Below, one piece after another: positions 25,186-37,174 of a stretch of DNA of 64,000 bases. This DNA comes from Ampullaceana balthica. Its lineage: Eukaryota; Mollusca; Gastropoda; Lymnaeidae. The notes beneath the pieces are model-generated. The model was not told the DNA's origin. It ran no database searches and was given only the letters and a program-made list of their open reading frames with translations. The DNA lies in assembly GCA_944989445.1 (NCBI GenBank), contig CALYLW010000207.1, positions 62,001 through 126,000 of the forward strand, read 5' to 3'. The first letter of the stretch is position 1, and every line of letters begins with the position of its first letter. A program made the translations under genes and the position numbers.

Positions 25186-25470
25186 TCTTATCTCATCTAT
25201 ACAGACGCTCCTTCTATGCAGAAGATAGTTGCGTCCACAGACCATGACAGATGATCTGTTGGCAAGTGATGCAGCAATCACAGGCCACGGCTTTGTGGGT
25301 TCCACGCATTGCCCAGCCGCCTAACTACATGTAGTGTTAGGTACCCATTCGGAGCGGGGTGAGTCAGGGACGCCCTAGGCCCCGGGAACAAACCCTTGCC
25401 TTCACACGGATTCGAACCCGTGACCATCGGTACGACAGTCCAGTGCGCTGCCACTCGACCACCATTAAGA
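25186..25470 (-). mobile_element. tRNA-derived SINE
   Basis: The minus strand begins with a tRNA-like head: box A TGGTCGAGTGG (25461-25451) and box B GGTTCGAATCC (25418-25408), with a good T stem (CACGG/CCGTG). No acceptor stem pairs with the 5' end, so it is not a working tRNA. Downstream, GAATGGGTACCTAACA and GGCGGCTGGG resemble the body of animal tRNA-SINEs. The 3' end is a short GATAAGATA-type repeat tail. Confidence 0.82.
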
Positions 25471-27605
25471 TATATAATGTGTCTGCTGCTTCAACTGTTG
25501 TAAACGAAATGTAGACATCTTCTTTTAATTTAAAAAAAAACATCCCGTAATTATTTTGTTGTAATAATTTAAACACAAAAAATCCCAACAACTGCTCCAG
25601 CGTACGCTTACATTGTGCACGCATGCATCCTTACCGCCACCGGAACGCCTTACAATCAGTTTATTCAATGGTCTCTGGTGTTGTCGCTTATAGAAACACC
25701 CTCCTCACTATAATGCCCACATGTCATGTCTGAAATGTACAGTTTGCATACACTACCACCATAATTATTATGTCAACAATATCTTCATCCAGTAAACCAG
25801 CTATTTTTAAAACTGCTACGCTAAATAATTCAGAGGTACCCGGTCCTTCCCCCCCCCCATAATTCACCCCATTTTTTACCCTTGTACTTGTACCTAGCTT
25901 GTTTACCATTGTTAAAAACAGAAAGCCCGGATTATAATGATTAACTTTGTTTGCGCCGCTGGTCGCATTGGGCTATACTATAGGCTGTTAGGTTGTTAAC
26001 AACGCTGAGGGTATCGTGTTGTGGTACAACGATCGCCCGCTGCTTTACTAACCGGGATTTAACAGCCAGGGCGCGGAGGGCGCGAAAAGCATTAAAAGGA
26101 TGTTTTAGGAGATGTTTTTTCAGGATTGTTTTCCTATTTGAGGTCCCAATAAGCCTACCCAATAGTTTTTATTATTTTATTAAACAAACAAAGATTTTTT
26201 TCTTCAAATTCTGACCATCACCATAAAGTTTGTTTTGATATTTTAACAGGAACGTGCAATTTTACCAGGAAAAATAATATTAACATACAACATATGAACG
26301 AAGTCAATTTTTAAATAATATTTTAGAAATAGCATAATATTTATTTAGACTTTTTAAAGTTTTGAAATTCTATCTCCATGGGACTCCTAGTCTTACGATG
26401 AAAATGGATAGACTGCCGATACGGTGTGTATAAAAATCTCTTTAATATTTTAATCAGGGTTTCAAACATGGAGTTCGTGTCATGAACATGTATAGTTGAC
26501 TGGGGAGATGCTAAAGGGAACACCTGATGAAGTTCAAATTGAACAAGAAACTTTCGCAACATTGATGTTAATTATTATTTCATATTGGCACGATTGGACT
26601 ATCCAGCAACTATTAGATACATTTTAACTCCAATTCAGTTTAGCATGAATCTAGTCATTGATTGTTGCACTTACCATTTTTCTTTACAAACAGTTGGGCA
26701 TTATTTCCCTGAACTTAAATCTGAATAGTGAAAATTGGTATATAATACCATTAGGCTTACAGTATAGTAGTATATACGGAATATAGACTACACCAGGACT
26801 ATTACAGTTTAATACATCCATTAGTCGGATTAGTCAGATTTAGAAAGCGATTGGACTTGTTTTATTATTAAACCTCAAAATTTAGAAATGGGGGGGGGGA
26901 AGGGGGGTGCATTAAAAATATTATTTACTTGATTTCATTCTCATGTATCCTAAAATTCGCTAGAAAAAAATTCTACTCTGTCAAAATAGAAAAAAAGCAC
27001 ATCCCAAAACAACTAAAACACACGCAAAATTAATGAGAATCCTAGATTTCACAAGACATATCGATTTAAAAACATACAAATATTATTATTTCTTTCTTTC
27101 AAAAAAAAATATTTGAAATAAAATAAAGACCCTTCCATCCCAATGGATTAATTCCTTACTAGCACGCCAACACTCCAGGTTTAACGATCGGGATTATTAT
27201 TTAATGAATTCCTGACTTTTTATGGCTCTCCCGACTGGGTGCAAATCCTGTTAATAAAAAAAATCTTTAAAAGCCTCCTACAAATTTAGATGATTGATTC
27301 CTTGATAGATTAGAAATAGACGTTAATGTTGTGAGACGCGCGGTTCTATGTCCTTAAAATCAGACCGTAAACATTGTATGATACATGGGTTTTGAATAGG
27401 CGACCTCGGCTTCACTTTAAAAAAAGTTATGACACCCGTGACTTTTAAGTCAGCCAGCAACGACCAGGCCCACCCACTCACAGCTTTCCGCAGTGTTGAG
27501 GCTCTTAGCTCTGATCGACCAGCAGATAATGACGTCCTCGCAGTCTTTAAACGGACAAAATATGGATGATGATACTGCAATCAGACTTTTAGATTTAAAA
27601 AAAAA
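25471..27605. other. Non-coding stretch
   Basis: AT-rich with G/C runs at 25849 and 26890. A hammerhead-like motif at 26521-26560 is described separately. No gene recognised; the 85-codon minus frame at 27323-27580 has no visible domain. Confidence 0.5.
26515..26565 (+). other. Hammerhead-like motif (probably defective)
   Basis: CTGATGA at 26524, then a 5-bp stem (GTTCA/TGAAC), then GAAAC at 26546. The order is that of a hammerhead core, but two extra A bases separate the stem from GAAA, and a downstream cleavage triplet is not clear. Likely a decayed relative of the motif at 48.9 kb. Confidence 0.35.
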
Positions 27606-27780
27606 GTTATTTAAACAGGGTATGTATTGGCCTGACAAGATATCATTTGAAAGAAAGAAATATTTTCATTTTATTACTTTTATTTGTTTTTGTCTATTTT
27701 TTCGTTGAGGAAGGCTTTTCCCCCCGAAACGTTCTCTGTGACATCTTGTCAGGCCTATAATACCCTCTTTAAATAACATA
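27606..27780. mobile_element. Foldback element with hammerhead-like core
   Basis: Imperfect inverted arms of about 40 bp (27606-27648 with GGCCTGACAAGATATCA, and 27739-27779 with TGACATCTTGTCAGGCC) enclose about 90 bp. Just inside the right arm lies GTTGAGGAAGGCTTTTCC, then CCGAAACGTTC, the same layout as at 58.1 kb. The core differs from CTGATGA, so self-cleavage is not expected. Confidence 0.6.
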
Positions 27781-30159
27781 TATTTTTGGGCAATCTTTAA
27801 CTTCTGTTTCAAAATATCAGTTCGAGATTTAATCACACACCAAATCAGACCAGTTTCGTTGTTTGACCCCGCAAGCTCCGTGTGGATTTGTTTATTAATC
27901 CAGGATCCATCCTCGTGGAATCTTTACGGCTTCCGTCAATCGGCACTGTTAAATAGTGTGGTTATGTTTCCTCCTACTAGCAACTACTATTATTAGCCCT
28001 CGCTGTTGGCTCAGACTTGTCAAGTCTATGGCCCAGTTTGACGCGCGCTTAATCTAGATTCCAGGAGCCGTAAAATAAAGCTTGCGACGATAGCGATATA
28101 CAGGGGGTTATATATAACTCATTACGGGCGCTCAGTAGAATGCCGTACGTTATAATAATATCCAAGGCTGCATTTCATATTTTACAACGTTTCATCTGAA
28201 AGAAAAACCCGGTGGAAAAAAAATACGGGAAAAAGGGGTGAGAAATTAGAGACATGACAGGAGCCATCGTCACATTAATTTTAATAGAACAAAATCACAA
28301 AAGAAATTCAGGTAAAAAAATATTAACTGTTTCTAAATTTCACCCAATTATATTTTTTAAAGATGTTTTGCACGTGGTTCCTCCATAGAAGTGCGTGCGG
28401 GTATAACGGAAAGGATGTTGAATGATATCAGTTAAAGAATCGCTAGTAGTGGCTGCCGTTTAGAATGGTTAATAGCGGTTGCCGCGAGTTCATAGATAAA
28501 TCAATAGGATCGAAAGATCAGCCCTGCCCAAGACATAAATAGGATTGATTGACAACTGAGAATTCTAAAGTTATCGTTATCGTGCGACTAATGGAACTAT
28601 TCAATGATTATTCTTAAACCAATGAAGCCACTTACAGACCGTGACTTAATTGTACGATCTTGGAACAACCAATCAACACGATCATATGTGTGCCGTGAAA
28701 ATATACGTTTATCCAATGGATGGATGGCCCCATGCGACATTCCACGGACTTGCAGCGAAGTCTAAAAAATCAATAAATTAATGATTTAATGTCAATAAAG
28801 TCGACGTGTTTTAGTTTGAACTAAGGTTGTCATTTTTCGTGCGGACATGTGATGTTTCATGACCCACAGATGCGGCCCTCCTCACCCTAAAATTTTTTGC
28901 ACACCACTGGTTTATCCTAAGCCTTTTGAGACTTTCAACAGCCTACTTGTTTTCCGTTGATCGAACGAGAACCCGACAGCATATTGACACGAAATCCAAC
29001 ACTGCAGTGAGTGACTTTGTAGCGTCAGTCTAATTTTTCACTTGACACTTTCATCAATGGATTTTCAACATTCCCTTACATCGATTATGAATTATTGTTG
29101 ACTGACAACATAATTCTTGATATGTTACAAACGACCTAATGAGTGAAGGGGCCCCTGTATAGATGTGTTAAAGTATATTTACACGTTGGTGACAACTTGC
29201 CCAGCTCTTGAGACAGTTAGTTGTACATACGATTTTGAAATCCAAAGAGGAAAAAATATTAAACCCAAATTTTTGATGGATCGATTCGGAAACTCAATTA
29301 GCAACCAGTAACAAATCTAAGACACATTTTTTTTTCGTTTACTGGATTTTTCTTTAAATATATATTTTTTAATAGCTTTTTAGTCGTATACTGCTATGGC
29401 TAAGCATATAAAAAAAATAATTAAAAAATGTAAAATGCAGCTCTAAATTAACCTCATCATTGTCTCATTTCAATTTGATAAACAATAATTTATTTATTTT
29501 TAATTTTAACGATAAAAAGCATTTTTAGTTGAAACAAACAGCAACATCATTTTAAACTTCAGTATTTCCTCAACATTTTTCATGGCGCAGCGGCGTTCAG
29601 AGTTTCGGAACTAAACTCATCATCTGGATCGATACTCAAAGTTCATCATAAACGTTGTCAGAGCTAAGCGGTTAGTAATCAATATAAGGATTACTTTATT
29701 CATAATGGGTGCGTCATGGGAAGGAGGGCAATAGAAGCCCGAGTGTGTTAGTTAGATAATGTTGTTTAAAGGTCATTCGTGATGCTGTATTGATAGCAAC
29801 GAAGTTACTGATACTGGGTGCAATTATCCAAACACAAATTTAAATACAGCTTGACACTAAAATGTTAGTATTCTGGAGCGTGATTAATTAGCAGTTTTGG
29901 GGGAAATGGTCTGTGTCCTCATTGCATTATTTTAGATTAGTGCAAGTGTAAGACTGTATACACAGCTGAGAAGTTTAACGAGGTATGCACGCGCACAAAT
30001 TATTTAATTTCATACATTATTCATTTCTTACATAAAACGTACAGATTGTTTTGAAAAGGGAGAATTAAGGACGCTTATTTATACATGTCATGAGTCAAGA
30101 CAGAAGTTTCGACAGTCACCATTAATTAAAACCAGTTACACCCAGCTTTTTATTGTGGA
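27781..30159. other. Non-coding stretch
   Basis: AT-rich; no exon, TIR element or tandem array recognised. Confidence 0.5.
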
Positions 30160-31033
30160 CACTATCTCACCGACCCCCTCCATGTAAACACCAGGATCTC
30201 ACTAACCCCCAAATAAAGACACCTGGATTTCACAAACCCACGCAATGTAGACAGTTTAGACACCTAGATCTCACCAACCCCCGTGCTGTAGACACCAGAT
30301 CACAGCAACTCCCATGTTGTAGACACCAGATCACAGCAACTCCCATGTTGTAGACACCAGATCACAGCAACTTCCATGTTGTAGACACCAGATCACAGCA
30401 ACTCCCATGTTGTAGACACCAGATCACACCAACCACCATGTTGTAGACACCAGATCACAGCAACTCCCATGTTGTAGACACCAGATCACACCAACCACCA
30501 TGTTGTAGACACCAGATCACACCAACCACCATGTTGTAGACACCAGATCACACCAACCCCCATGTTGTAGACACCAGATCACACCAACCACCATGTTGTA
30601 GACACCAGATCACAGCAACCCCCATGTTGTAGACACCAGATCTCACCAACCCCCATGTTGTAGACACCAGATCTCACCAACCCCCATGTTGTAGACACCA
30701 GATCTCACCAACCCCCATGTTGTAGACACCAGATCTCACCAACCCCCATGTTGTAGTCACCAGATCTCACCAACCCCCATGTTGTAGACACCAGATCTCA
30801 CCAACCCCCATGTTGTAGACACCAGATCTCACCAACCCCCATGTTGTAGACACCAGATCTCACCAACCCCCATGTTGTAGTCACCAGATCTCACCAACCC
30901 CCATGTTGTAGTCACCAGATCACACCAACCGCCATGTTGTAGTCACCAGATCGCACCAACCCCCATGTTGTAGTCACCAGATCGCACCAACCCCCATGTT
31001 GTAGTCACCAGATCGCACCAACCCCCATACTGC
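30160..31033 (+). repeat. 31-bp tandem array
   Basis: Close to 28 head-to-tail units of a 31-bp sequence (core GTAGACACCAGATC, then ACACCAACCCCCATGTT), degenerate at both edges and regular from about 30256. Variants are grouped by position: ACAGCAACTCCC units on the left, ACACCAACCACC in the middle, TCTCACCAACCCCC next, and GTCACCAGATCGC at the right. There are no unique spacers, so it is not a CRISPR. Confidence 0.95.
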
Positions 31034-32654
31034 AAGTCAATATATCACATGAGCTCCTGTACTTTAGGTAACAGATCACACCAATTCCTCCGCGCTGCAC
31101 ACCGGTGCATCCATGTACTTTGAGCAATAGTAAACAAGTTGATCTGGATTATTTATAGACCCGTGTCAACATGAACGGTGTAACGTGACTCAGAGCTGGT
31201 GATAACAAGCTAAACCACACAGTGATGCAAAATGTCAGAACGCTGGTATAGAAGTTTTTTCCAAGTCATTATCTTAAGAATGGGTCCGGAATGATGGAGT
31301 TGAAAAGGAGAAAAACTATTTGAATAACAAAACATGTGCATACCGTGATTTATATCTAAGGATCGATCATTATTACAGTTGCTGAATGTTCGGTGTTTAA
31401 CAACCAAGACTACCAGTTACCACAAAAACACCAAGCCATCAATCACACTAAAATTATCTTTAGAGGCGGGGATGCTTCCTTCTTCTGTGTAACACGCTAA
31501 GGGCCGCCACTGCTTTAATTCAATGAAGGGCTACACTCGAAAATAATTTAATACCAATCACCTCTCTGCGCTTGTTAGTTCTGATCACGGGAAGCCGGTT
31601 AAGTGTATACATACACGAGACTTGGCGCTGGGAGTACTGGCAAACTTTTTTTTTAAATTTAATTTTTAGACACAACAGACGATGCAAAAATATATGAAGC
31701 AGGAGGAGCCTCGCCACCCACCTTACACGCAACATCTAGCAGTTGCCGCTAATCATAACTACCACCGGCACATCCGCTACTCATCACGTAATTCCACTCG
31801 CCCCCCCCACCCCCGCACGTCCACCCGTACGGTATCGTGTGATATCCATTGCGCTCACATGTGTATGGAGACATTCCCACGCGGCACCTAGCGGGATAGA
31901 GAAACTGAGGATAAGTCAGCGCCATCGGGATAATCTTGGTGGAGTAGGGGAAAACGCTACACGACTGACGGATGATGTTGTTTGAACACAACTGACACAA
32001 GAGCATCAAAGACTTTAACTGTAGTGATTAAATCAGGCAACAATACCTCCAATCCACACAATTATAAAAGTTATATTCTAAAGCTGAGCACGGTTACGTT
32101 ATTTTTTACTTGATCTATTTGTGCAATATAAATAGACGGGGATAGATAATCCACACCAACCCCCTTCGTCGTCACCCCCCCCCCGTCCAAGGCCACACTT
32201 ATCGCCATATTGCCCTTGTTTTAAATAAACATGAGCCAAAAGATTTGAGCGCATTTCTAAACAAAGACGCCGTAACAGACAGTAAATAAAAAGTCGCACA
32301 CACAAAAATAATCTCTTTTATGATAACAAAAAACATTAACAAGGGGGGGGGCATTTATAAGTGACAGGGATAGCTTTAAAAACGCGGAGTTTTTGTTTAT
32401 GGTAGTGTTTTAACCTCTAGGCGTGTAATAGCCGCAAGCACATCATTAGTTTGATGTTTCTTTCATTGCCATAACTGCTACCGATAATTTCATCAAGTTG
32501 GTTTTGCCATCACAGGGTTGAATCGTTCTATACGTAAAGGTTATTATTTTGGAGGTTTTTCCTGCAAAAACACAAAGCTGGCACTGAAATTTAATAATTC
32601 ACTTTTCCTTCAATATCATTGAAAAATAAAATGGAATATTTAATATTTAAAAAA
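31034..32654. other. Non-coding stretch
   Basis: C runs at 31800 and 32172, a G run at 32343. No gene or transposon ends recognised. Confidence 0.5.
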
Positions 32655-32750
32655 TCTTTTTTTAAAAAGGACACGCTTTTAACATAATCATTACTTTTAG
32701 TTATGTCTCATATATAAGGGATTTATAGTAAAAAAACTTTGTTTTTACAG
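32655..32750 (+). repeat. RepA 3' terminus fragment
   Basis: TTATGTCTCATATATAAGGG with the conserved tail (AACTTTGTTTTTAC). It is preceded by AAAGGACACGCTTTT, the sequence that opens the minus-strand copy at 33177, so two repeat fragments are joined here. Confidence 0.8.
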
Positions 32751-32934
32751 CTATTTTTGAAAACTTATAATAAAAACTCTTTAAAATTCACGTCTGAAGC
32801 CCACACATCTTTTTTACCACTATATTCTTTATACCAAACACCTCATAAGCGCCCGCCCAACGTTTTATACCACGGCGTTGTGTTCACGTGGTGAACTCAT
32901 GGATGTCAACAAAGCAGACGGGTACCGATGCTTA

Positions 32935-33135
32935 TATATAGACTATAGATAAACTAAAAATGCAATAATTTCAATACGGTACATTCGATCGATCTGAAAT
33001 TTTGATACAATGCATTGTCATCCAAGATCTATCCGTGGTAAAAATTTTAGATCTCTAGGACCATCAGAAGTTGTATAATTTTACGTTTCAAGTTTTGATG
33101 GAAGGATGGATGGATACAACATACAAACATTGTGA
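32935..33135 (-). repeat. RepA-related module, subfamily B
   Basis: Contains the shared module ATCGATCTGAAATTTTGATA and downstream AAGATCTATC, GATCTCTAGG and CCATCAGAAG. It is very similar to 33345-33530 and to 63835-64000. Confidence 0.8.
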
Positions 33136-33169
33136 CTTAAATAAAAGCGTATAAAAATAAGTAAAATGT

Positions 33170-33545
33170 AAACAAATCTTTTTTTTTAAAGGACACGCTT
33201 TTATTTACAAACATTTACAGACTGAAACGCGCTGATTTCCCCTGCCCTTGATGTAAACACGGGAATTTACGAGGGCTAGAGTGAAACCAGTGAGCCGTGG
33301 AGGTCAACCCTAGCAGACGACTATACATTCGAAATAGTGATAAATAGAGATAAACTAAAAATTGATTAATTTCATTACGGTTAATTCGATCGATCTGAAA
33401 TTTTGATACAATGCATTGTCATCCAAGATCTATCTGTGGTAAAATTTTGAGATCTCTAGGTCCATCAGAAGTGGTTTAATTTTACGTTTCAAGATTTGAA
33501 GGAAGGATACAACATACAAACATTGTGACTTAAATAAAGCGTGTA
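33170..33545 (-). repeat. RepA-related copy, subfamily B
   Basis: About 370 bp from GGACACGCTTTTATTTAC to CATTGTGACTTAAATAAA. It has a near-identical copy at the end of the window (63645-64000) and shares its right half with 32935-33135. Confidence 0.85.
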
Positions 33546-33691
33546 ATAAAAGCGTGTAATAAATGCAATTGTGCATCATTATTTTACAGAGCATGTAGGA
33601 CTTATTAAATAAGGATTTACACACTACGCCAACCAGCCAATAAACATGCTGAGCTTTCTGTCGTGTGCGGATCTTAACCAACCCTAACGTT

Positions 33692-35583
33692 CAAAACAAT
33701 TAGTATGCCGCTACAACAGTATTATGCCAAACTCATTTCCCATGATGACCATATTCCTGGACTTAACTCTCAACACGACAACAAAACAATTAGTATGCCG
33801 CTACAACAGTATTATGCCAAACTCCTTTCCCATGATGACCATATTCCTGGACTTAACTCTCAACACGACAACAAAACAATTAGTATGCCGCTACAACAGT
33901 ATTATGCCAAACTCCTTTCCCATGATGACCATATTCCTGGACTTAACTCTCAACACGACAACAAAACAATTAGTATGCCACTACAACAGTATTATGCCAA
34001 ACTCCTTTCCCATGATGACCATATTCCTGGACTTAACTCTCAACACGACAACAAAACAATTAGTATGCCACTACAACAGTATTATGCCAAACTCCTTTCC
34101 CATGATGACCATATTCCTGGACTTAACTCTCAACACGACAACAAAACAATTAGTATGCCACTACAACAGTATTATGCCAAACTCATTTCCCATGATGACC
34201 ATATTCCTGGACTTAACTCTCAACACGACAACAAAACAATTAGTATGCCACTACAACAGTATTATGCCAAACTCATTTCCCATGATGACCATATTCCTGG
34301 ACTTAACTCTCAACACGACAACAAAACAATTAGTATGCCACTACAACAGTATTATGCCAAACTCATTTCCCATGATGACCATATTCCTGGACTTAACTCT
34401 CAACACGACAACAAAACAATTAGTATGCCACTACAACAGTATTATGCCTAACTCATTTCCCATGATGACCATATTCCTGGACTTAACTCTCAACACGACA
34501 ACAAAACAATTAGTATGCCACTACAACAGTATTATACCAAACTCCTTTCCCATGATGATCATATTCCTGGACTTAACTCTCAACACGACAACAAAACAAT
34601 TAGTATGCCACTACAACAGTATTATACCAAACTCCTTTCCCATGATGACCATATTCCTGGACTTAACTCTCAACACGACAACAAAACAATTAGTATGCCA
34701 CTACAACAGTATTATACCAAACTCATTTCCCATGATGACCATATTCCTGGACTTAACTCTCAACACGACAACAAAACAATTAGTATGCCACTACAACAGT
34801 ATTATGCCAAACTCATTTCCCATGATGACCATATTCCTGGACTTAACTCTCAACACGACAACAAAACAATTAGTATGCCACTACAACAGTATTATGCCAA
34901 ACTCATTTCCCATGATGACCATATTCCTGGACTTAACTCTCAACACGACAACAAAACAATTAGTATGCCGCTACAACAGTATTATGCCAAACTCCTGTCC
35001 CATGATGACCATATTCCTGGACTTAACTCTCAACACGACAACAAAACAATTAGTATGCCACTACAACAGTATTATGCCAAACTCCTTTCCCATGATGACC
35101 ATATTCCTGGACTTAACTCTCAACACGACAACAAAACAATTAGTATGCCACTACAACAGTATTATGCCAAACTCATTTCCCATGATGACCATATTCCTGG
35201 ACTTAACACTCAACACGACAACAAAACAATTAGTATGCCACTACAACAGTATTATGCCAAACTCCTTTCCCATGATGACCATATTCCTGGACTTAACTCT
35301 CAACACGACAACAAAACAATTAGTATGCCACTACAACAGTATTATACCAAACTCCTTTCCCATGATTACCATATTCCTGGACTTAACTCTCAACACGACA
35401 ACAAAACAATTAGTATGCCACTACAACAGTATTATGCCAAACTCATTTCCCATGATGACCATATTCCTGGACTTAACTCTCAACGACAACAAAACAATTA
35501 GTATGCCACTACAACAGTATTATGCCAAACTCATTTCCCATGATGACCATATTCCTGGACTTAACTCTCAACGACAACAAAAC
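33692..35583 (+). repeat. 90-bp satellite array, open in two frames
   Basis: Twenty-one head-to-tail units; the first 19 are 90 bp and the last two lose 2 bp (88 bp) near 35482 and 35570. Because 90 is divisible by three and the unit lacks stops in two frames, one frame (33724-35595, 623 codons) runs through every unit and another (from 33705) is stopped once by TAA at 34449. Variable sites (CCG/CCA, ATTTCC/CTTTCC, TATGCC/TATACC) are not biased to synonymous changes in either frame. Neither frame has a signal peptide, basic cleavage pairs or a recognisable domain. I treat it as a homogenised satellite; a repeat protein is possible but unsupported. Confidence 0.93.
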
Positions 35584-36193
35584 AGCTTGCATTAATGATG
35601 AATATAACAATTTTTGCCCTTCCCATCAAGGGGGGGGGGATGGTTTAACAAGAGAAACATTGCGGCATTCCACCCTAGTAATATTGAAATGGTGACGGCG
35701 GAGTGTGGGGTGAATATGAACAAAATTCTCGAATGGGGTTGGGAGGTGGTGGGGGGGGGGTATTTACTTGCGTTTATCGACTCCGGAGCTTAAACGCTGC
35801 GATAAGCTTTCAGTGAGCTCAGTAGGCATGGTAACTGTGTTGAGCTAAAGTATGTGGTGTAACGGTTAGCTGAGCCACAGGAGCATAGTAACAGCTGAGT
35901 GAAAGTAGACGTAGTAACAGCTAGTTGAGTTAAAGTAGGAATAGTAACAGTCGAGATAAAGTAGACATAGTAACGGTTAGCTGCGATAAAGTAGGAATAA
36001 CAAAGGTTAATTGAAATAAGGCAAGACCAGTAGATAAGGATGTAAATGTAAGTGCCATAAAGACGTGAGCTAGTAATCAGCTTGAGGGGCTTATCTTAAT
36101 TTTATCTCGAGCGTGCAACAGATTAAATAACTTCAACAGGTCCCTTGAAATGACAAGTGAAGATGATATTCTTTTTTTAAACAAAACATGTGT
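35584..36193. repeat. Degenerate repeats after the satellite
   Basis: G runs at 35629 and 35749. At 35830-36010 there is a worn tandem repeat of roughly 30 bp (AGTAACAGCTNAGTTAAAGTAG-like steps, about six copies). No gene. Confidence 0.6.
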
Positions 36194-36366
36194 ATATATA
36201 TTAGGGCTGTTTTCGATTAAATTAAAAGTAATCGTTAACTTTTGAAAAATTAACGATTAATTAATTGTTAATTTCGATTAAAACCAAAAATTGAAATTTA
36301 TTGTGTCATAAGTAACATTTATTAAACGTACTTGTTGAAAATCGAAATAACACAGGAATGTCTTCT

Positions 36367-36480
36367 TTATATGACATCTTTTAACCAACAGCGCAAACAG
36401 ACAAGTGTATTGACATTAATTGGTTCAAGTGATGAGCGGGTCTTATTGACAATATAACCAGCCGAGCTGAACAATCGTTT
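36367..36480 (-). pseudogene. hAT transposase C-terminal remnant
   Basis: Thirty-seven codons plus TAA with the conserved LFSSAG and SL.P.NV..L pattern of the hAT C-terminal dimerisation domain. There is no upstream RNase-H core. The remnant's orientation sets the strand of the element. Confidence 0.85.
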
Positions 36481-36575
36481 ACATAGCTTTAGATTGTCTC
36501 ATTTGAAGTTTCTGATACTGTAGTGGATGTTTGGTTTGCAGGTGATATGTACGCGAAGTGTTAGAACCATGGTAG

Positions 36576-36767
36576 CAATGGTCGCTTTAAGCAGCGCCGC
36601 TACGCAGATATTTTACCGACGGCACGCAGGAGTTTAGAATCACCGCGCAGAAAATTTTGTAAAATTTCCCCCCCCAAAAAATGGACGTTGTGCAACTTCG
36701 CACACGAGTTGTTGTTTTTTTTTAACTTTGCACACGAAAAACGAGCTTAGACTAAGAGGGAACATTG
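36576..36767. mobile_element. hAT-type small element nested in the dead hAT
   Basis: 192 bp flanked by a perfect 8-bp duplication CATGGTAG (36568-36575 and 36768-36775). It is the same family as 48326-48522 (shared GCGCAGA/ACGCAGATATTT, ATGGACGTTGTGCAACTT, AACTTTGCACACG, GAGGGAACAT). It inserted after the host element had arrived. Confidence 0.9.
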
Positions 36768-37020
36768 CATGGTAGGCAAACGATTTCTCTTAGTGGAAAC
36801 AACCTTTATCAACATTTTGAACAATCACCTAAGTGAATAGTTTAAAACAAAAATGTTCGTGTAATCGTCAGGAAATTAGTTTATATTTATCGGCCGAAAT
36901 ATTTTACTTTTTGACTTCCAGTATATTTATAAGTGGTGAATCGATTAAACGTTAAAAAAATTTGTAATCGTTAAAATTTTTAACGATTAATCGAGAAATT
37001 AATCGTTAATTTCCGCAGCC

Positions 37021-37174
<154 letters not shown>

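Noticed and set aside
25400..25465. Functional tRNA gene (minus strand)
   Set aside because: Boxes A and B and the T stem are good, but the acceptor and anticodon stems do not pair; it is the head of a SINE.
26341..26562. 73-codon minus frame as a retroelement piece
   Set aside because: No reverse transcriptase or nuclease motif is visible; only the hammerhead-like word on the other strand is of note.
30160..31033. CRISPR-like array
   Set aside because: Units are contiguous without unique spacers, and the window is animal DNA.
33705..35501. Second frame of the 90-bp array as a gene or neuropeptide precursor
   Set aside because: Interrupted by TAA at 34449, no signal peptide and no dibasic cleavage sites between repeats.
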